DNA of 56,576 bases from contig BFEA01000199.1 of the NCBI GenBank assembly GCA_003427395.1, positions 1,507,461-1,564,036 on the forward strand, in the 5' to 3' direction. The position numbers and the translations under genes were made by a program. The notes below the pieces were generated by a model. It ran no database searches, was not told where the DNA came from, and saw only the letters and a program-made list of their open reading frames with translations. This document shows, one piece after another, positions 9,670 to 20,557 of the stretch. The DNA is from Chara braunii. Taxonomy: Eukaryota; Streptophyta; Charophyceae; Charales; Characeae. The stretch's first letter is position 1, and the number at the start of each line of letters is the position of its first letter.

Positions 9670-12012
9670 TGTGAGGGTTATTGCCTCGGCATAGGGCCCT
9701 GCAGCAGGCGCATGCCCGCCCTAAGTGAAGGCGGGCCCCCTGAATCTATATGTGTCCTGAACTCGACAATTTTTGCAAATCTTGGTCGGCGCCAGACAGT
9801 TGCCACACGCCAGTTGGCTACATCCGCCCTGCTCGTGAGAGCCCAAAATATTCATGAGGCTTCCAGGCCCTTCCAACAACGTGGCCAAAGCAGGGAGCAT
9901 CCCACATTTGAGCCTGGGTGGTTGGGCATGCCTAACCAATTCGGTCCCAGGCCACTGTCTGAACATGCCTGGGCGCAGACACTTTGGCTGAGACTGAAGC
10001 TACTGGAAACTTGCTCGCATGGGGAAGGCAGGGCGAGCACCTGCCACTTTCGATATAGGAAAGTGGCAGGCTCAGCGACGGGGGATCGAGCACTTGCATG
10101 CCGATGCGGCAGCGCTGCTACAGTTTGCGCTCGCGTGTTGCTGCACTAGTGCATGGCAAGTGCGCGCGCGCACGTGAGGTCGTGCGGTTAGCAGGGCGCT
10201 GTTGAGGGCAGCACCATAGCCCAACCCACGTAGCCGGGCTTGGGCTTGGACAATCAGCGTGAGGTGGCGGTGGTCTTTGTGTGAGAGGGAGAAGACGTGG
10301 GTGATGAAGTCAAGGGTGAGAGAGAGAGAGAGCAATGGGGTTGATGATGTGAGGGCACGTACCTGGTTGCTACGTGCCCAGTTGGGCAATGTCCATATAT
10401 AGCCAAGGATCCGCAATGTAATGAAAAGGACTGAATGGACAAATGCAATGCTAGTGGAATCTCAACACGCAGTGTACATCCTGATACATACAAAAATGGT
10501 TCTTTGTAGCGCAGTAGAAGACTTAGATATAAGTCCCGACCTGACCGGGACTAACCTCCCTCACGTAGTACAAGACAGCGTAGTGCAATGCTAGAATACC
10601 AATGACTAGCCCAATCAATGTCACAATGCAGAGCAAACATACATCATCCTCATCACAAGGTGTGAAGGGGCCTGGCGCTACACACAGGAAGAATGTGCCA
10701 GGTCCAGATCATGCACAAACGAAGAGGAGGGAATCAGACGAACAAGAGGGGGGGGAGATGGGAATGTCGTCAACACCAAGTCTTCGTTACAAGTCCCAAA
10801 TAATCCCTCGTCAAAATGTCTGCAGCCCCATGTCGAGTCTGGGTCCAAATGTCACCAATCCCGCTCTCTCGTAGTCTGCTGATGCAGTGAAGTCAGGTAG
10901 CAAGAGAGTGAGAGGGAGATGGTGGACTGAGAAGAGGAAGAAGAAGAACTCTCTCTCTCTCCCATGTGTCAGGTACTAACATGTGAAGATGGCGCTGTGC
11001 TGCAGGTACCTCGAATACGAAGCTGGAGCTATGGCGCTGCAAGTAAGTCTCCCTGGCCTCCGCCCAATCTCTCTCTCTCCAGTACTACTCTAGCTCCTAC
11101 TAGCGCCCAGCGCTGAAGACTACTGCTAACGCTACTACTACTACTGCAGCGCTCCTCCAGAGTGATGCTGCCGAATCCTGAAGACTACCTCCTGCCTCCT
11201 GAACTGCACGTGAAGTGCCTGAGAAGTCCCTATGAACTACCTGCAGCCTGGAGGGCGGGCCAGTCTTATATAGTGCTGGCCCAGCCAGGAGGCTGCTCTT
11301 GCCAATGCCAAAACGTGCCAGACCCTGGCGTTGAAGCTCAAACAAAGGTTGTCTTGAAAACAGGCCCAAAATGGCCTGTGCTAAAACCCTGGTCTGGTGC
11401 CTAAGTTTCAAGGCAGGTCGATCTTATGAGGGCCTGAAAATGGCCCTCCTGTTCAGGCTGAAAAGACTCGGGGCCCGGAGGGTCCTGTTTTAGGCTGAAA
11501 CGACACAGGGCCTGTTTCAGGCTTTCAGGCTGAAACGACACAGGGCCTGTAGGCCCCTTGTTTTCAGGCTTTTAGGCTGAAAACGACACAGGGTCTGTAG
11601 GCCCTTGTTTTCAGGCTTTTAGGCTGAAAACAACACAGGGCCTGAAAATGGCCCTCATTTCAGGCGCAGCATGTTGCAGGCGCAGCATGTAACACTCGTC
11701 CTGGCAATGGTCTACAAGGGTCAACATCTTCATGTACTTCGGTTTTGCTGCTGACGTCAACCGGATGGATTATCAATTTGTAGGTTGCTAGTAAGTTGTG
11801 TGATCGTAGTCTGGGCGCTGAGCACCAAGTAGGAGGAAGGACTCTGGATACATATGTTGGAGGTGGAGAGAGTATGCTCTCATTGACATTCGGATTCAGT
11901 GCTTTGTTTCTCCATTGGTGGAATATCAGTGCATTACTGCTTTCTGGACAGTTTTTGGACTTGCTGGCTTTCAATGTGATTTTGCACTCTGGGATTTCTG
12001 TCATTTCGCTAT
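9670..12012 (+). repeat. 3' LTR, split by an insertion
   Basis: 9670-10367 and 11700-12012 together match the 5' LTR; the middle is the insertion at 10368-11694. The 3' border is set by the end of similarity to the 5' LTR and may be off by a few bases. Confidence 0.88.
10368..11694. mobile_element. 1.33-kb TG...CA insertion in the 3' LTR (solo-LTR-like)
   Basis: The insert starts TGCTACGTGCCC and ends GCATGTAACA. It is flanked by CTGGT on the left and CTCGT on the right, a 5-bp duplication with one mismatch. The other LTR shows the empty site (ACCTGGTCTTGG). TG...CA ends plus a 5-bp duplication fit a solo LTR or short LTR element. It has TATA-like motifs near 10395 and 11268 and a tandem of about 47-bp units (GGCTGAAAACGACACAGGG type) at about 11440-11650. 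No protein was found. Confidence 0.75.
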
Positions 12013-12033
12013 TGCTCATTTTCCTTGCACATG

Positions 12034-12056
12034 ACTGAGCCAGACTGTTTCCTCGG
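12034..12056 (-). pseudogene. Truncated hammerhead ribozyme (3' half)
   Basis: On the minus strand it reads CCGAG GAAA CAGTCTG, i.e. the second strand of stem II, the GAAA core and the stem III strand of the hammerheads at 13.2 and 28.4 kb. CUGAUGA and stem I are absent. It lies immediately right of the Gypsy element, which appears to have landed in such a copy. Confidence 0.6.
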
Positions 12057-12438
12057 ATGTTTGTTTCTTGTTTTTTGCTTTTTCTTTTTCTTTTTCTTTG
12101 CTCTTTTTGTTTGCTTAAACCACAAGTACCTCTGCCGGTGTTGGGAAATTACGAGTTTTTGCCAGTTCCCGAAGAATTCAGGGGTGGGACCCAGGGTCGG
12201 CGAGTCCCATAAATCTTAGTTTTCTTTTGCCCGTGCGTAAAAGATAAAGGAAAAAATAAAGAAAGCTTTCTGTACTGCAATGATGTCGGGCAGAGTAGTC
12301 TAGGAGGCCGTGCTCACAGTCTTCCTCTTCAGAATGCATCTTACTAGCAAACACGCTCACATTCTCAAAGTTGCTGTTTTCTTTTTTTTATTTCTCGTGA
12401 GTTTGCTATGAGTTCCCTGCCAACGAAGCAGGGCGGAA

Positions 12439-12730
12439 TCCGTGATCTGCTCAAGCTGTGTTTCCTCAGAGGATTGTAACCCTGGCTTAGAGGAATGTAT
12501 CCATCCATTTTCACGGCTGAATCAGTGTTTTCATTTTTTTTTTCTTGTTTGGTGATCTGGAATCTGACAATCTGCATCCGTGATCTGCTCAAGCTGTGTT
12601 TCCTCGGAGGATTGTAACCCTGATCACACTGGCACTTAGAAGAATGTATCCAGCCATTCTCACGGCCGAATCCATGTTTCCGTTTTTTTGTTCTTGTTTT
12701 GTTTTCCTGCAAACTGACAATCTGGCCACG
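12439..12730 (+). repeat. About 138-bp tandem duplication
   Basis: Units 12439-12576 and 12577 to about 12730 both start TCCGTGATCTGCTCAAGCTG and end near CTGACAATCTG. No gene is seen in 12060-13040; the rest is T-rich. Confidence 0.85.
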
Positions 12731-13047
12731 GGACTGAGATGCCCTCACTGAGGGCACACTCACACTACCACTTCCAAGAATGTCTACAACAGCAATCATG
12801 GCCAGAGCTTTGTTTGTTTGTTTTTGCTTTCTTGTTTTGTGAGTTTCACGCCCCCAACTTTTTTTTCTTTCTTTTTTTTTTTTTCTTCTCTTGAGAGTAC
12901 CATAATGAAAATGGAGTGGGACCCAGGCTCGGCAAAACTCGGAGCACTATGAAATTCAGGGTCGGCAAAAACAGGGCCGGAGGTACTAGTGGTTTAAACG
13001 GTTTGTCCGGCATATGGGTTCACCAGCCGGGCTTGATCATCAGGAGG

Positions 13048-13064
13048 GTGTGTGTGTGCTTGTG

Positions 13065-13103
<39 letters not shown>
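13048..13103. repeat. (GT)n microsatellite
   Basis: About 25 GT units with two interruptions, immediately beside the hammerhead-bearing repeat. Confidence 0.95.
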
Positions 13104-13104
<1 letters not shown>

Positions 13105-13166
13105 TGTGAGAGTGTGTTGTCATGTTCGCGACACAACTCCATTAAGAAAAAAGAGCATGCCTGTGC

Positions 13167-13227
13167 CAGACTGTTTCATCGGACTTTCACCGACTCATCA
13201 GGAGGTGGAACCTGCACAGACAGTCTG
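13167..13227 (-). ncRNA. Hammerhead ribozyme 1
   Basis: Self-cleaving RNA, type III arrangement, on the minus strand. Stem III is CAGACTG (13227-13221) with CAGTCTG (13173-13167). The cleavage triplet GTC ends at 13219. The stem I hairpin (13218-13202) is imperfect and has about five extra bases. CTGATGA is at 13201-13195, stem II is GTCGG/CCGAT with loop TGAAAGT, and GAAA is at 13177-13174. All core residues are present. Stem II closes with a G-U pair and stem I is weakened, so activity may be reduced. It is one of three copies in the window. Confidence 0.8.
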
Positions 13228-13389
13228 TCCAGGATGCATTTAACTGATGGATAAGGACTCACCACGTTAACCAGAGTTAATGATACCCCTGAGAAAAGTG
13301 ATCGACTTTACTCGCACCAACCCTGCAAGCCTAGTAGACTGTCCGTCCAAACCCCTGATAAGAATGGCAGCAAGTCTGAGAAACCAGTC

Positions 13390-13560
13390 TGTATTTGTGT
13401 GTGTATGTGTGTATGTGTGTGTATGTGTGTGTATGTGTGTGTATGTGCGTGTATGTGTGTGTATGTGGGTATGTGTGTGTGTGTGTGTGTATGTGTGTGG
13501 GTATGCGTGTGTCTGTGTGTGTGTGTGTATGTCTGGGTATGTGTGTGTATGAGCGTGTAT
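13390..13560. repeat. GT-rich imperfect microsatellite
   Basis: Alternating (GT)n, GTAT and GTGTATGT units; any reading frame through it is just Val/Cys/Met repeats. Confidence 0.93.
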
Positions 13561-13903
13561 TCGTGTTAGGGGGTGGGGGGGGAGGGGCGGGGGAGAGAAT
13601 GGTGGGAAATCTCCAGGGGGGGAGGGGGAATAATTAAAAGTGTTGGTTTTCTTCGTCTTTTCGACGTTTTTGTCTTTTGAAGTTTGTCTTTTTTCTTGTC
13701 TCATTTTGAAAGCGCCAGTGCTCAGGACGGAGGAGGATAGGAAAAGGATGAGTGAGCGAGATGCCCTACGTTTTCGACTGCCATTGACGGAGCGCGTTGG
13801 CATATCCATATTGCCCAGATTGCTGAGCCTTTCAGGCGATACCTTTTGATCCTTAAGCGCTTCGGACGTTTCACCTGCATCACAAATCCAAACAAACACA
13901 TAA

Positions 13904-13906
<3 letters not shown>

Positions 13907-13969
<63 letters not shown>

Positions 13970-14032
13970 CTGTTTACATACATGTATACACGTATATGTA
14001 TATGTATATCTATCTATCTATTTATCTAACTA
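13907..14032. repeat. (CT)n followed by TATA/TATC microsatellite
   Basis: About 29 CT units to 13965, then TATG and TATC units to 14032. Confidence 0.95.
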
Positions 14033-14079
14033 TTTCTCGCTAGCTTGCTCGCTCGCAGTTCGCATCAGATGTGAAGAAG

Positions 14080-14280
14080 ATGAAGAAGAAGGGGAAAGAG
14101 AGGGAGAAAAGGGAGGAAAAGAGAGAGGGAGAGAGATGAGGAGAGCGAGAGAGAGGAGACAGAGGGGAGGAGAGACTGTGTGACGGGAGAGAAGCAGTGA
14201 AAAGGAAAAAATAGAGGAAAGGAGGAGCAGAGACAAGATAGGGATGATAGGAGAGGGGGGAGACAGCGAGCGAGCGAGCG

Positions 14281-14342
<62 letters not shown>

Positions 14343-14585
14343 AAAAGAGAGGGAAGCCACAAGGGGTAAGGACGTGACCTACGCAATTGAGACTGCACAC
14401 CGAGACCAGGGGACGGGAGGGGGGGGGGGAGGACGGAAGCAGCGAGGGAAAGGGAGACAGGGAGGGCGAGAGGGAGGGACAGAGGGACACAGGGAGAGGA
14501 GGGGAGGAGAGAGAAAGCGGGAGAAAGAGAGGGAGAAACCCAGCGATGGAGAGAGAGACAGAGAGATCAAAAGGCAGGGGAGAGG
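14080..14585. repeat. GA-rich purine tract with (GA)n core
   Basis: Half a kilobase with almost only purines on the plus strand, including GCGA repeats (14268-14286) and a pure GA run (14286-14339). Long frames on both strands are artefacts of the composition. Confidence 0.93.
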
Positions 14586-14593
14586 AGGAGAGC

Positions 14594-14680
14594 TACCGTC
14601 TTCCCCCCAATAGAACAGGCTCACCTTTCTGTCCAGATAGAGCGAACACGACCGTACGTTCTATTCGGAGGAAGAAGGTA
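14594..14680. mobile_element. MITE copy M1 (TA target site)
   Basis: The left end is TACCGTCTTCCCCCCAATAG; the right end, as reverse complement, is TACCTTCTTCCTCCGAATAG. The terminal inverted repeats are about 25 bp, and flanking TA dinucleotides fit a Tc1/mariner-like target-site duplication. There is no coding capacity. Confidence 0.78.
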
Positions 14681-14817
14681 GCACAGTCGTCATCGTGCAT
14701 CCAGTGCATGGAAAAATCGCGCTCCAAATCCGGAAAAAAAAAAAAAAAAAAACAATCACGTGTATCTTTCCACCTTCGACCTAATCATACATTCGTGACT
14801 TCATAAATTAGGTTGAG

Positions 14818-14926
14818 TACCTTCTTCCCCCGAATACAACGTACAGTCATTGTAGTTGTATTTGAGGCATCTTTCAGTCTAGATACCGCTATAATGACCG
14901 TACGTTGTATTCGGGGGAAGAAGGTA
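14818..14926. mobile_element. MITE copy M2, best preserved
   Basis: Terminal inverted repeats of about 35 bp differ at one or two positions. Both arms read CCTTCTTCCCCCGAATACAA inward from flanking TA dinucleotides. The 109-bp element would fold into one long hairpin. A Tc1/mariner-type origin is inferred only from the TA site. Confidence 0.88.
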
Positions 14927-14976
14927 GTGCATTGAGGCCGCAGGAATGCAGAGGACCCAGCACATCCTCCACTCCC

Positions 14977-15085
14977 GACCGTCTTCGCCCGAATAGAACG
15001 CCCGGTCATTACAGCTGTATTTGATGCAAATTTCAGTCCCGATCCGGCGAAAATGACCCGGCGTTCTATTCGAGTGAAGATGGTA
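14977..15085. mobile_element. MITE copy M3
   Basis: Arms CCGTCTTCGCCCGAATAGAA and, from the right, CCATCTTCACTCGAATAGAA; same internal order as M4. The left TA has become GA. Confidence 0.8.
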
Positions 15086-15390
15086 GTACTTGAAGAGAAT
15101 GCAGAGAGACAGAACGTGACAAGGGGGAGACAGAGAGAAGGCGACAGGGAGACAGAGGGAGGGAAGAAGGCAAGGAGATAGAGAGAAACGGCCTCGTTCC
15201 ACTGCACAACTTTCTAAACGTATATGGAGCTGGAAATGGTCCTGGTGCATTCAAATTCTTGGACGAGTTAAAATGTATATGGTCAAGGGCACTATCCAGA
15301 TACATGCAGAGGATTGGAGCGAGAGGCCTAGAGAGAGAACAACACACGGATATCGAGAGAAAGACAGGGAAAGAGCGAGAGACGAGCAGA

Positions 15391-15685
15391 GCGGCAAGAC
15401 GGGTAAAGAGAAAAAGAGTCTGATTGACTGACTTCCCCGTGTTCGATTCTCCACTCTCTACCCCTACCGTCTTCAGCCGAATAGAACGTCCGGTCATTAT
15501 AGCTGTATTGGGAGCAATTTTCCGTCCAGATGCAGCGATAATGACCGGGCGTTCTATTCGGGTTACGAAAGTAGTACTTGCAAAGAACAGAGAGACAGAA
15601 GCCGTCAGGGGCGAGACAGCGGCAAGGAGATGGACAGAAAGAAAGGAGGGCACAGGGAAATAGAGAGAAAGACACAGAAAAAGAG

Positions 15686-15723
<38 letters not shown>

Positions 15724-15749
15724 GCAGGACGGGTAAAGATCCGACGGGT

Positions 15750-15803
<54 letters not shown>

Positions 15804-15865
15804 GAAGGACGGGTAAAGAGAGAAAGAGTCTGATTGACTGACCCCCCTGTGTTCGATTCTCCGTT
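15391..15865 (+). repeat. Direct repeats and (GA)n between and beside MITEs
   Basis: The block GACGGGTAAAGAGAAAAAGA plus TCTGATTGACTGAC (15400-15440) recurs at 15810-15850, and its GACGGGTAAAGA part also at about 15727. Pure GA runs lie at 15690-15720 and 15752-15800. This is a local duplication that includes MITE M4 on one side. Confidence 0.8.
15465..15573. mobile_element. MITE copy M4
   Basis: Arms TACCGTCTTCAGCCGAATAG and, from the right, TACTTTCGTAACCCGAATAG, with CGGTCATTATAGCTGTATT near the left arm as in M2 and M3. M3 and M4 share purine-rich downstream DNA, so part of the spread may be by segmental duplication. Confidence 0.78.
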
Positions 15866-15879
15866 TCCACATTCTCCGT

Positions 15880-16227
15880 TTTCACATTCTCCGTTTTCAC
15901 ATCGTTATCTGTCTCCCCACTACCGGTAGCGATGTTAGAATTCATCACATTGCGATGGTAACCGTGGATCATACCTTCGGAAAAGATCCGACGGACAGCG
16001 ATCCACGCAAAGACCAAAAAGCAAGTTGAAAAGATGAGAATGAAAGTGCGCGTTTTCCTGCGTCTGCTCGCTCCCCGCTGCCATGGCCCCATCCCCCCAC
16101 CCTTCCTTCCTTGGTTTCTACCCATCGCTCTCCCAGCCGCCCAGCCACCATGCTGTGCACCGTGCGACATTTGCGCCATGCGGGTCACCTTGCTTCTTGT
16201 TGTTCCAGCAAGGCAAACCTGGTGCAA
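15880..16227 (-). CDS. Possible N-terminal exon of a type II membrane protein
   Basis: The reading frame starts at ATG 16227 (minus). It has a basic Arg/Gly-rich N-terminus of about 55 residues, the cluster RRRKTR, a single hydrophobic segment FILIFSTCFLVFAWIAV (about residues 62-78), then a polar stalk-like tail. Basic tail, one membrane segment and stalk is the layout of Golgi glycosyltransferase anchors. No catalytic domain follows; the frame runs into CT/GA repeats below 15880, so an intron or chance is possible. Several GT sites near 15900-15930 could be 5' splice sites. No homologue is recognised. The evidence is composition and layout only. Confidence 0.3.
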
Positions 16228-16708
16228 AGCCTTCTCCTCCCCCTCTGCTGCTTGTTCCAGCTGCGCGGACCTGGTAAGAAGTCTGATCTTCGCCGTGCTA
16301 CTCGCTCCAGCTGTCCAACCCCGGTTCGTTCAAAGTCCGACCCTCGCCCTTCAGCGTGTTCCACCTGTCCAAACCTGGTTCAAAGTTGATCCTCCCGTTA
16401 AATCCAACAAGTCCAACGGACAAAAAACTGGCGGGGCATACGGGTCATACGGGTCATAACTCCCGCATGGTGACCGAAAGGCGGGTCAGCGTGTTGAGGG
16501 CAAACCATCACCAGTAGGAGCGGGCAAGGGGCGGGAGTAGGAGTAGGAGCGATCGCAGAGACCCACGCAGGACAAAAAAGGGACCGAGTTTCCGAAAACC
16601 AGTACCAGTAGGGAAGGGGTCCAACACCTTAACCTGGACAAAAGGGCTTCCCCACAACATAACGCACCCTCATAATAACGCACGCTCATAATAATTATCT
16701 GAAACCAT

Positions 16709-16833
16709 CACCAGCTTCCCCCCAACATAACGCACCCTCATAATAAATTTATAATAATAAATTTATATGTAAGCCAATATTTCGGGTCAGGTGCGTCCAA
16801 AATGAGGGTGCGTTGTGTTCGGGGAAGATGGTA
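16709..16833. mobile_element. MITE copy M5, diverged subfamily
   Basis: Arms CTTCCCCCCAACATAACGCA at the left and CTTCCCCGAACACAACGCAC from the right enclose an AT-rich centre. A partial arm copy lies just upstream (16648-16690). The end pattern CC-N-TCTTCCCC links it to M1-M4. Confidence 0.72.
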
Positions 16834-19158
16834 GCTACGGGGCTGATCCCACCACTACACTACAGCCCAATTACAGTGTAGTTTGATTTTTTTTTTGTTT
16901 TTTACAGTGTAGTTTTGAGATCCCACCACTTTCGGACGGCGAGCGCCGAAATATTTTGCTTCACTTTCGTTTGGGTGTGTCGTGGCAGCACGTCCGCGAA
17001 GGGGGGCGCAAATGTAGTTACTACAACTCTCATGGGGGGCGCAAACGTAGTTACTACAACTCTCGTGTAGACCGTGGGCCGGGACCCACATGCCCGTGTG
17101 GTTTAGTTGGGCGGCAGTGGGTGGCCTTGGGCAGCTGCGGGCGGCGAATCCTGGATGCATGATGGGCCCGGATCGGACGTGCGCACAGTCAACCTGCGCA
17201 AATATGAGAAGAGCACGGGTTTTCCAAGTGTTTCAGACATTTGTATAGGCTGAGACGTGGTTTGGGAGGAGGCGAGGCCGTGTTCTGCGTGGTGGAAAGC
17301 TATTCCAAGAAAAGTGCGATTGCTAACAACAACGACCTCGTTGATTGTTTTGGCGGGAAGTCCATGATTTTACCGCCACTTTGAAGTTATGGAGGGATTT
17401 TACCGTGATTTTACCACCAGAAAACGGAAGATGATTCGAATTGAGGTTGGCCACCAACCACCAGACGCCACGCCCGCTGACAGCCAAGCAGGTTTCTGGA
17501 TTTTCCTGCCCCCCAACACGTAGCACACTGTAGAAAACTACAACTACACGGTGCATGTGGGTCCCGGCCTCGTGAGGGCTTCTCAGCCTCGAAAAAGAGG
17601 GAGCAATTATTTTATTTTATTTTATTTTTTTTCTCGCTTGTCCGTTTGCAGCATTAGGAATGCCCGAGGACCATAATGTTGTGTGAGATGTCGGTTGGCG
17701 GACGACAACCCGTACCACGAAAAAATGTGTGTCCTCTATAACATCCCANAAAGAACCGCCGCGGGTCCAGGAAGACCACCAAAGAAGTCGGCCTGGTGGG
17801 ATCCAGTTTTTCTCTTTTTTGCCCCGCCACGGCCGCTGACATCTTCGAAGTGATTTTTCACGTCTACATTCGTAGTGTAGTTAGTTGTGGGATCGGCCCG
17901 AAGGCACCTAGGAGAAAAAGGTCCGACTTTCTGAAAACCACTAGCGAAGGGTCCAAAGCCTTGAAGTGGACAACACCAGCAAAATTCTGGGATTCTAGAG
18001 CTGGCCATAATCTCTTTTTGTCATTAGGGTGGCCCTCATCTGCTTCATGGCTCCTTTCACCCCTGGATAATCCACTAGCATTCCCTGACCTGGTCGTGCC
18101 ACTACTGTACTCAATCCTGGTCATCATACTCTTCTAACATCAGTCAAATGGAGGCAAAACCAGCTTCAACCCAGCCCATGTGGCTGAGCGGTACACCCAT
18201 GAACATGAACAGACCTTGACAAGACAACGATGGCGTTGTTGGAGCAAATACCCAAGCAGGTAGTACAAAGGGCCTCACCACACCACTCTCGAGTTCTAGA
18301 AAAGGTTGGGGAATGCTCCCCAACTCGAAATCCCATTCGAGAGTGCCTTTTCGCCACACTGCACTCTCGAACTGGCCGCTCTCCAAGTCTAGAAATGACA
18401 GCTGCCACAAGCGGACACCTTCCATGGGAAGCAGTCTGACCAAAGTCTGTTTGTCACTTTGAGCTCCACTCGGGAAGCTTGGATGAAACTCGGAGGTCTG
18501 AAAGAACCCTCCCAAAAATGCAGCTTTGCAGGCTGTGGTTTCGGGGGTGCTCTCGGGAGTGAAATTCTGACAGCTCCTGAATTCGATCACATATCAAATT
18601 CGAGAGCTGGTGTGGCGATGCTGCACTTCCATAAACAGCCACATTTGGGAGTATTGTGGTGAAGCCCAAAGTACAGCCAAGCAGCCCGAGTGGTCCTTTG
18701 AAAGAAAGTTACTGGTCTCAAGTGAAGGGAGCGGGGACATTAGCCCCTTGGTAACTTGTACCCGCAACCGAGGAAGCAAGTGCAAGTTAGACGATGTGAG
18801 TGTCCTGATATGGTGGGGTGTGTAGTTATTAGAGGCCAACTGTGCCGCAAGGATCTATAGCACACGGCGACGACATGTACACATAACTACGGGTTACCGT
18901 TTAGTCAAGTAGAGTGTTTGGACATGGAACAAAACTGATATAATCCCCAGTCACGCACTCAAGGCAATTATAAAAATAGTAGGTAGGGTCATTTAAAGTT
19001 GTCAGGCCAATGGCTGCGCCAATCGGCTTGGTTGGCAAGCGGCCACCCGATCGAGGGAATCAGACGAGTAAAAAAGTTTGAAAAAGGGATTGGGTGAAAG
19101 TTTAGTTTGGGGTGCCCAACCCGTATCAAAATTGAGGATGCCAGGGTTTGAGTGAAAG
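16834..19158. other. Unrecognised intergenic DNA with small duplications
   Basis: Contains a duplicated GGGCGCAAATGTAGTTACTA block (17001-17066) and two copies of ACAGTGTAGTTTNGA (16876 and 16906). A GTTGGGGA/TCCCCAAC hairpin lies near 18306-18325, within repeated CACTCTCGA motifs. One unresolved base (N) is at 17749. A 148-codon minus frame (18144-18590) has no recognisable domain. No gene is supported. Confidence 0.5.
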
Positions 19159-19541
19159 TTTTTTTTTTTTTTTTTAAAAGCCTTAGCTACTAGTGATAGT
19201 GATACGACCACCCACCACTAGTAGCTCGGGTACTGGCTCCATTCTATTGGTGGGGAGCTGCACCTGCTGGAAACCAGGTCCAGCGTCCCTCATACATAGT
19301 CTTGGCTGAAACATAATACAAAGTATTGCTGTGTCAGAAAGAGAGCTACCTCTTCAGCATCAACATGCCGCCATATTACTACTTTTTCCACTAGCAGCCC
19401 ATTCCTTCCATCCCATCCTAATGAACCCCTAAGATACTTTTGGCTATTGATCTTGAATATAAAACCATCAGTCTACCCCCCCCCATACCACTGAAGATCC
19501 ACCAATGCCAGGTCCGAAGGGGGAAAGGGATCCGGGAAAAA

Positions 19542-20189
19542 TTATGGAGTTCTCAAAAAGGCACCTGGCTGGATATCAAACCAATCATGGAAGATGATCT
19601 TGTAATCCCTCTTCATTATTGCCCCAACCTCCTCCTCACCTGGCCATACCACATTCCCCAATTTCCCTCTTGGAGAATCCCCCAGCCAGTCCTTTGTGAA
19701 AATTTGTATTTTTTTTTTTATATCCTGTTTTTGGTGTAACGTATTAATCCCTTTTTTAGTTCTTTCCCATTGATATCTAACCTCCGTTTCCACCTGTTGT
19801 TGTACTAATTCAGATATTTCTTTGCCATCAATTCTTACCTTTTCCATTGTGTAAACACATCTTCTATACCATAACACCCATAGTAATGATTTCCTTCCTA
19901 TGCTAAACAAGTTTTGTTGAAAATTGGATAACTGGAAGAGGACAGGGCACCAGTGTCCCAAGAGTATCGCCCTCCAATCCCATGGCCAATCAAGGTCCGT
20001 TAGCCTATTCCAAACATAATCCCAACGGCTCCACAATAGCTTTGCCCCTGGGCATTGTAAAAAAATATGTTCAATTGTTTCCCTTATCTTTCTATTGGGA
20101 AACGTCTCCATGCATCCAACACACCATGGCAGAGCACCCCCCCTTTGCTCCAATGTGGAATGATCAATCAACCAGTCGTTAGTAGGCAA
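19542..20189 (-). pseudogene. LINE ORF2 C-terminus with zf-RVT
   Basis: An open stretch of 215 codons forms the end of ORF2. It contains WCVGCMETFPNRKIRETIEH followed by IFLQCP, the C-x2-C...H-x4-C pattern of the zf-RVT domain found at the end of plant L1 reverse transcriptases. The following segment has the Trp-rich WSRWDYVW type sequence usual for this part. The 3' untranslated region (19176-19541) follows. Confidence 0.85.
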
Positions 20190-20557
20190 ACACCGCTGTG
20201 CAATCTGCTATTGAAGTGAAGCAAACTTGGTCGGTCTATCCTTGAATCCTTGGCACCACTTGGTTGGTCTAAGCAAATCTATTGAAACATTCAGATGTTT
20301 TGCCCACCGTTCTTGTAATACTGCAAAAACATCTACCCGCGGACGTAAAAATCTATATCAAGCTTTGACAGATAAAGATTGTAACTTCTGCACTTTATTA
20401 GGGCTCCATCTGTGTGAATATCCAGTATCTGTCCCACCACCCTAGATCCCTCCAGTAGATGTGCACATACCCAATCTCTTATGCAGAATACAAGCCCTTT
20501 CTTTAAGGTGGCTAACCAAGCTAGAGGAATGGATGAAGTAATAACCTCCAGATTTTC

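Larger units (their letters stand above)
1217..12012 (+). mobile_element. Ty3/Gypsy LTR retrotransposon, chromovirus-like, inactive
   Basis: The order is LTR, primer-binding site, gag, protease, RT, (lost RNase H), integrase, chromodomain-like tail, polypurine tract, LTR. RT before integrase and the chromodomain-like C-terminus place it in Ty3/Gypsy. The coding region is broken by stop codons and frame changes. The RT-thumb/RNase H segment is replaced by foreign sequence (about 7180-7970), and the 3' LTR is split by a later insertion. By eye the LTRs differ at several percent of positions, so the insertion is not recent. A clean target-site duplication could not be defined. The left flank is GCGTG, and the right LTR end is ambiguous by a few bases. 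Confidence 0.93.

Noticed and set aside
13018-13046. CTCCTGATGA on the minus strand beside the GT repeat, hammerhead-like
   Set aside because: The following bases do not form a stem II closed by GAAA, and no stem III partner was found.
17749-17749. Ambiguous base N
   Set aside because: A single unresolved base with no effect on any called feature.
18144-18590. 148-codon minus-strand frame
   Set aside because: Contains repeated CTCGA motifs and a hairpin; no recognisable domain or splice context.
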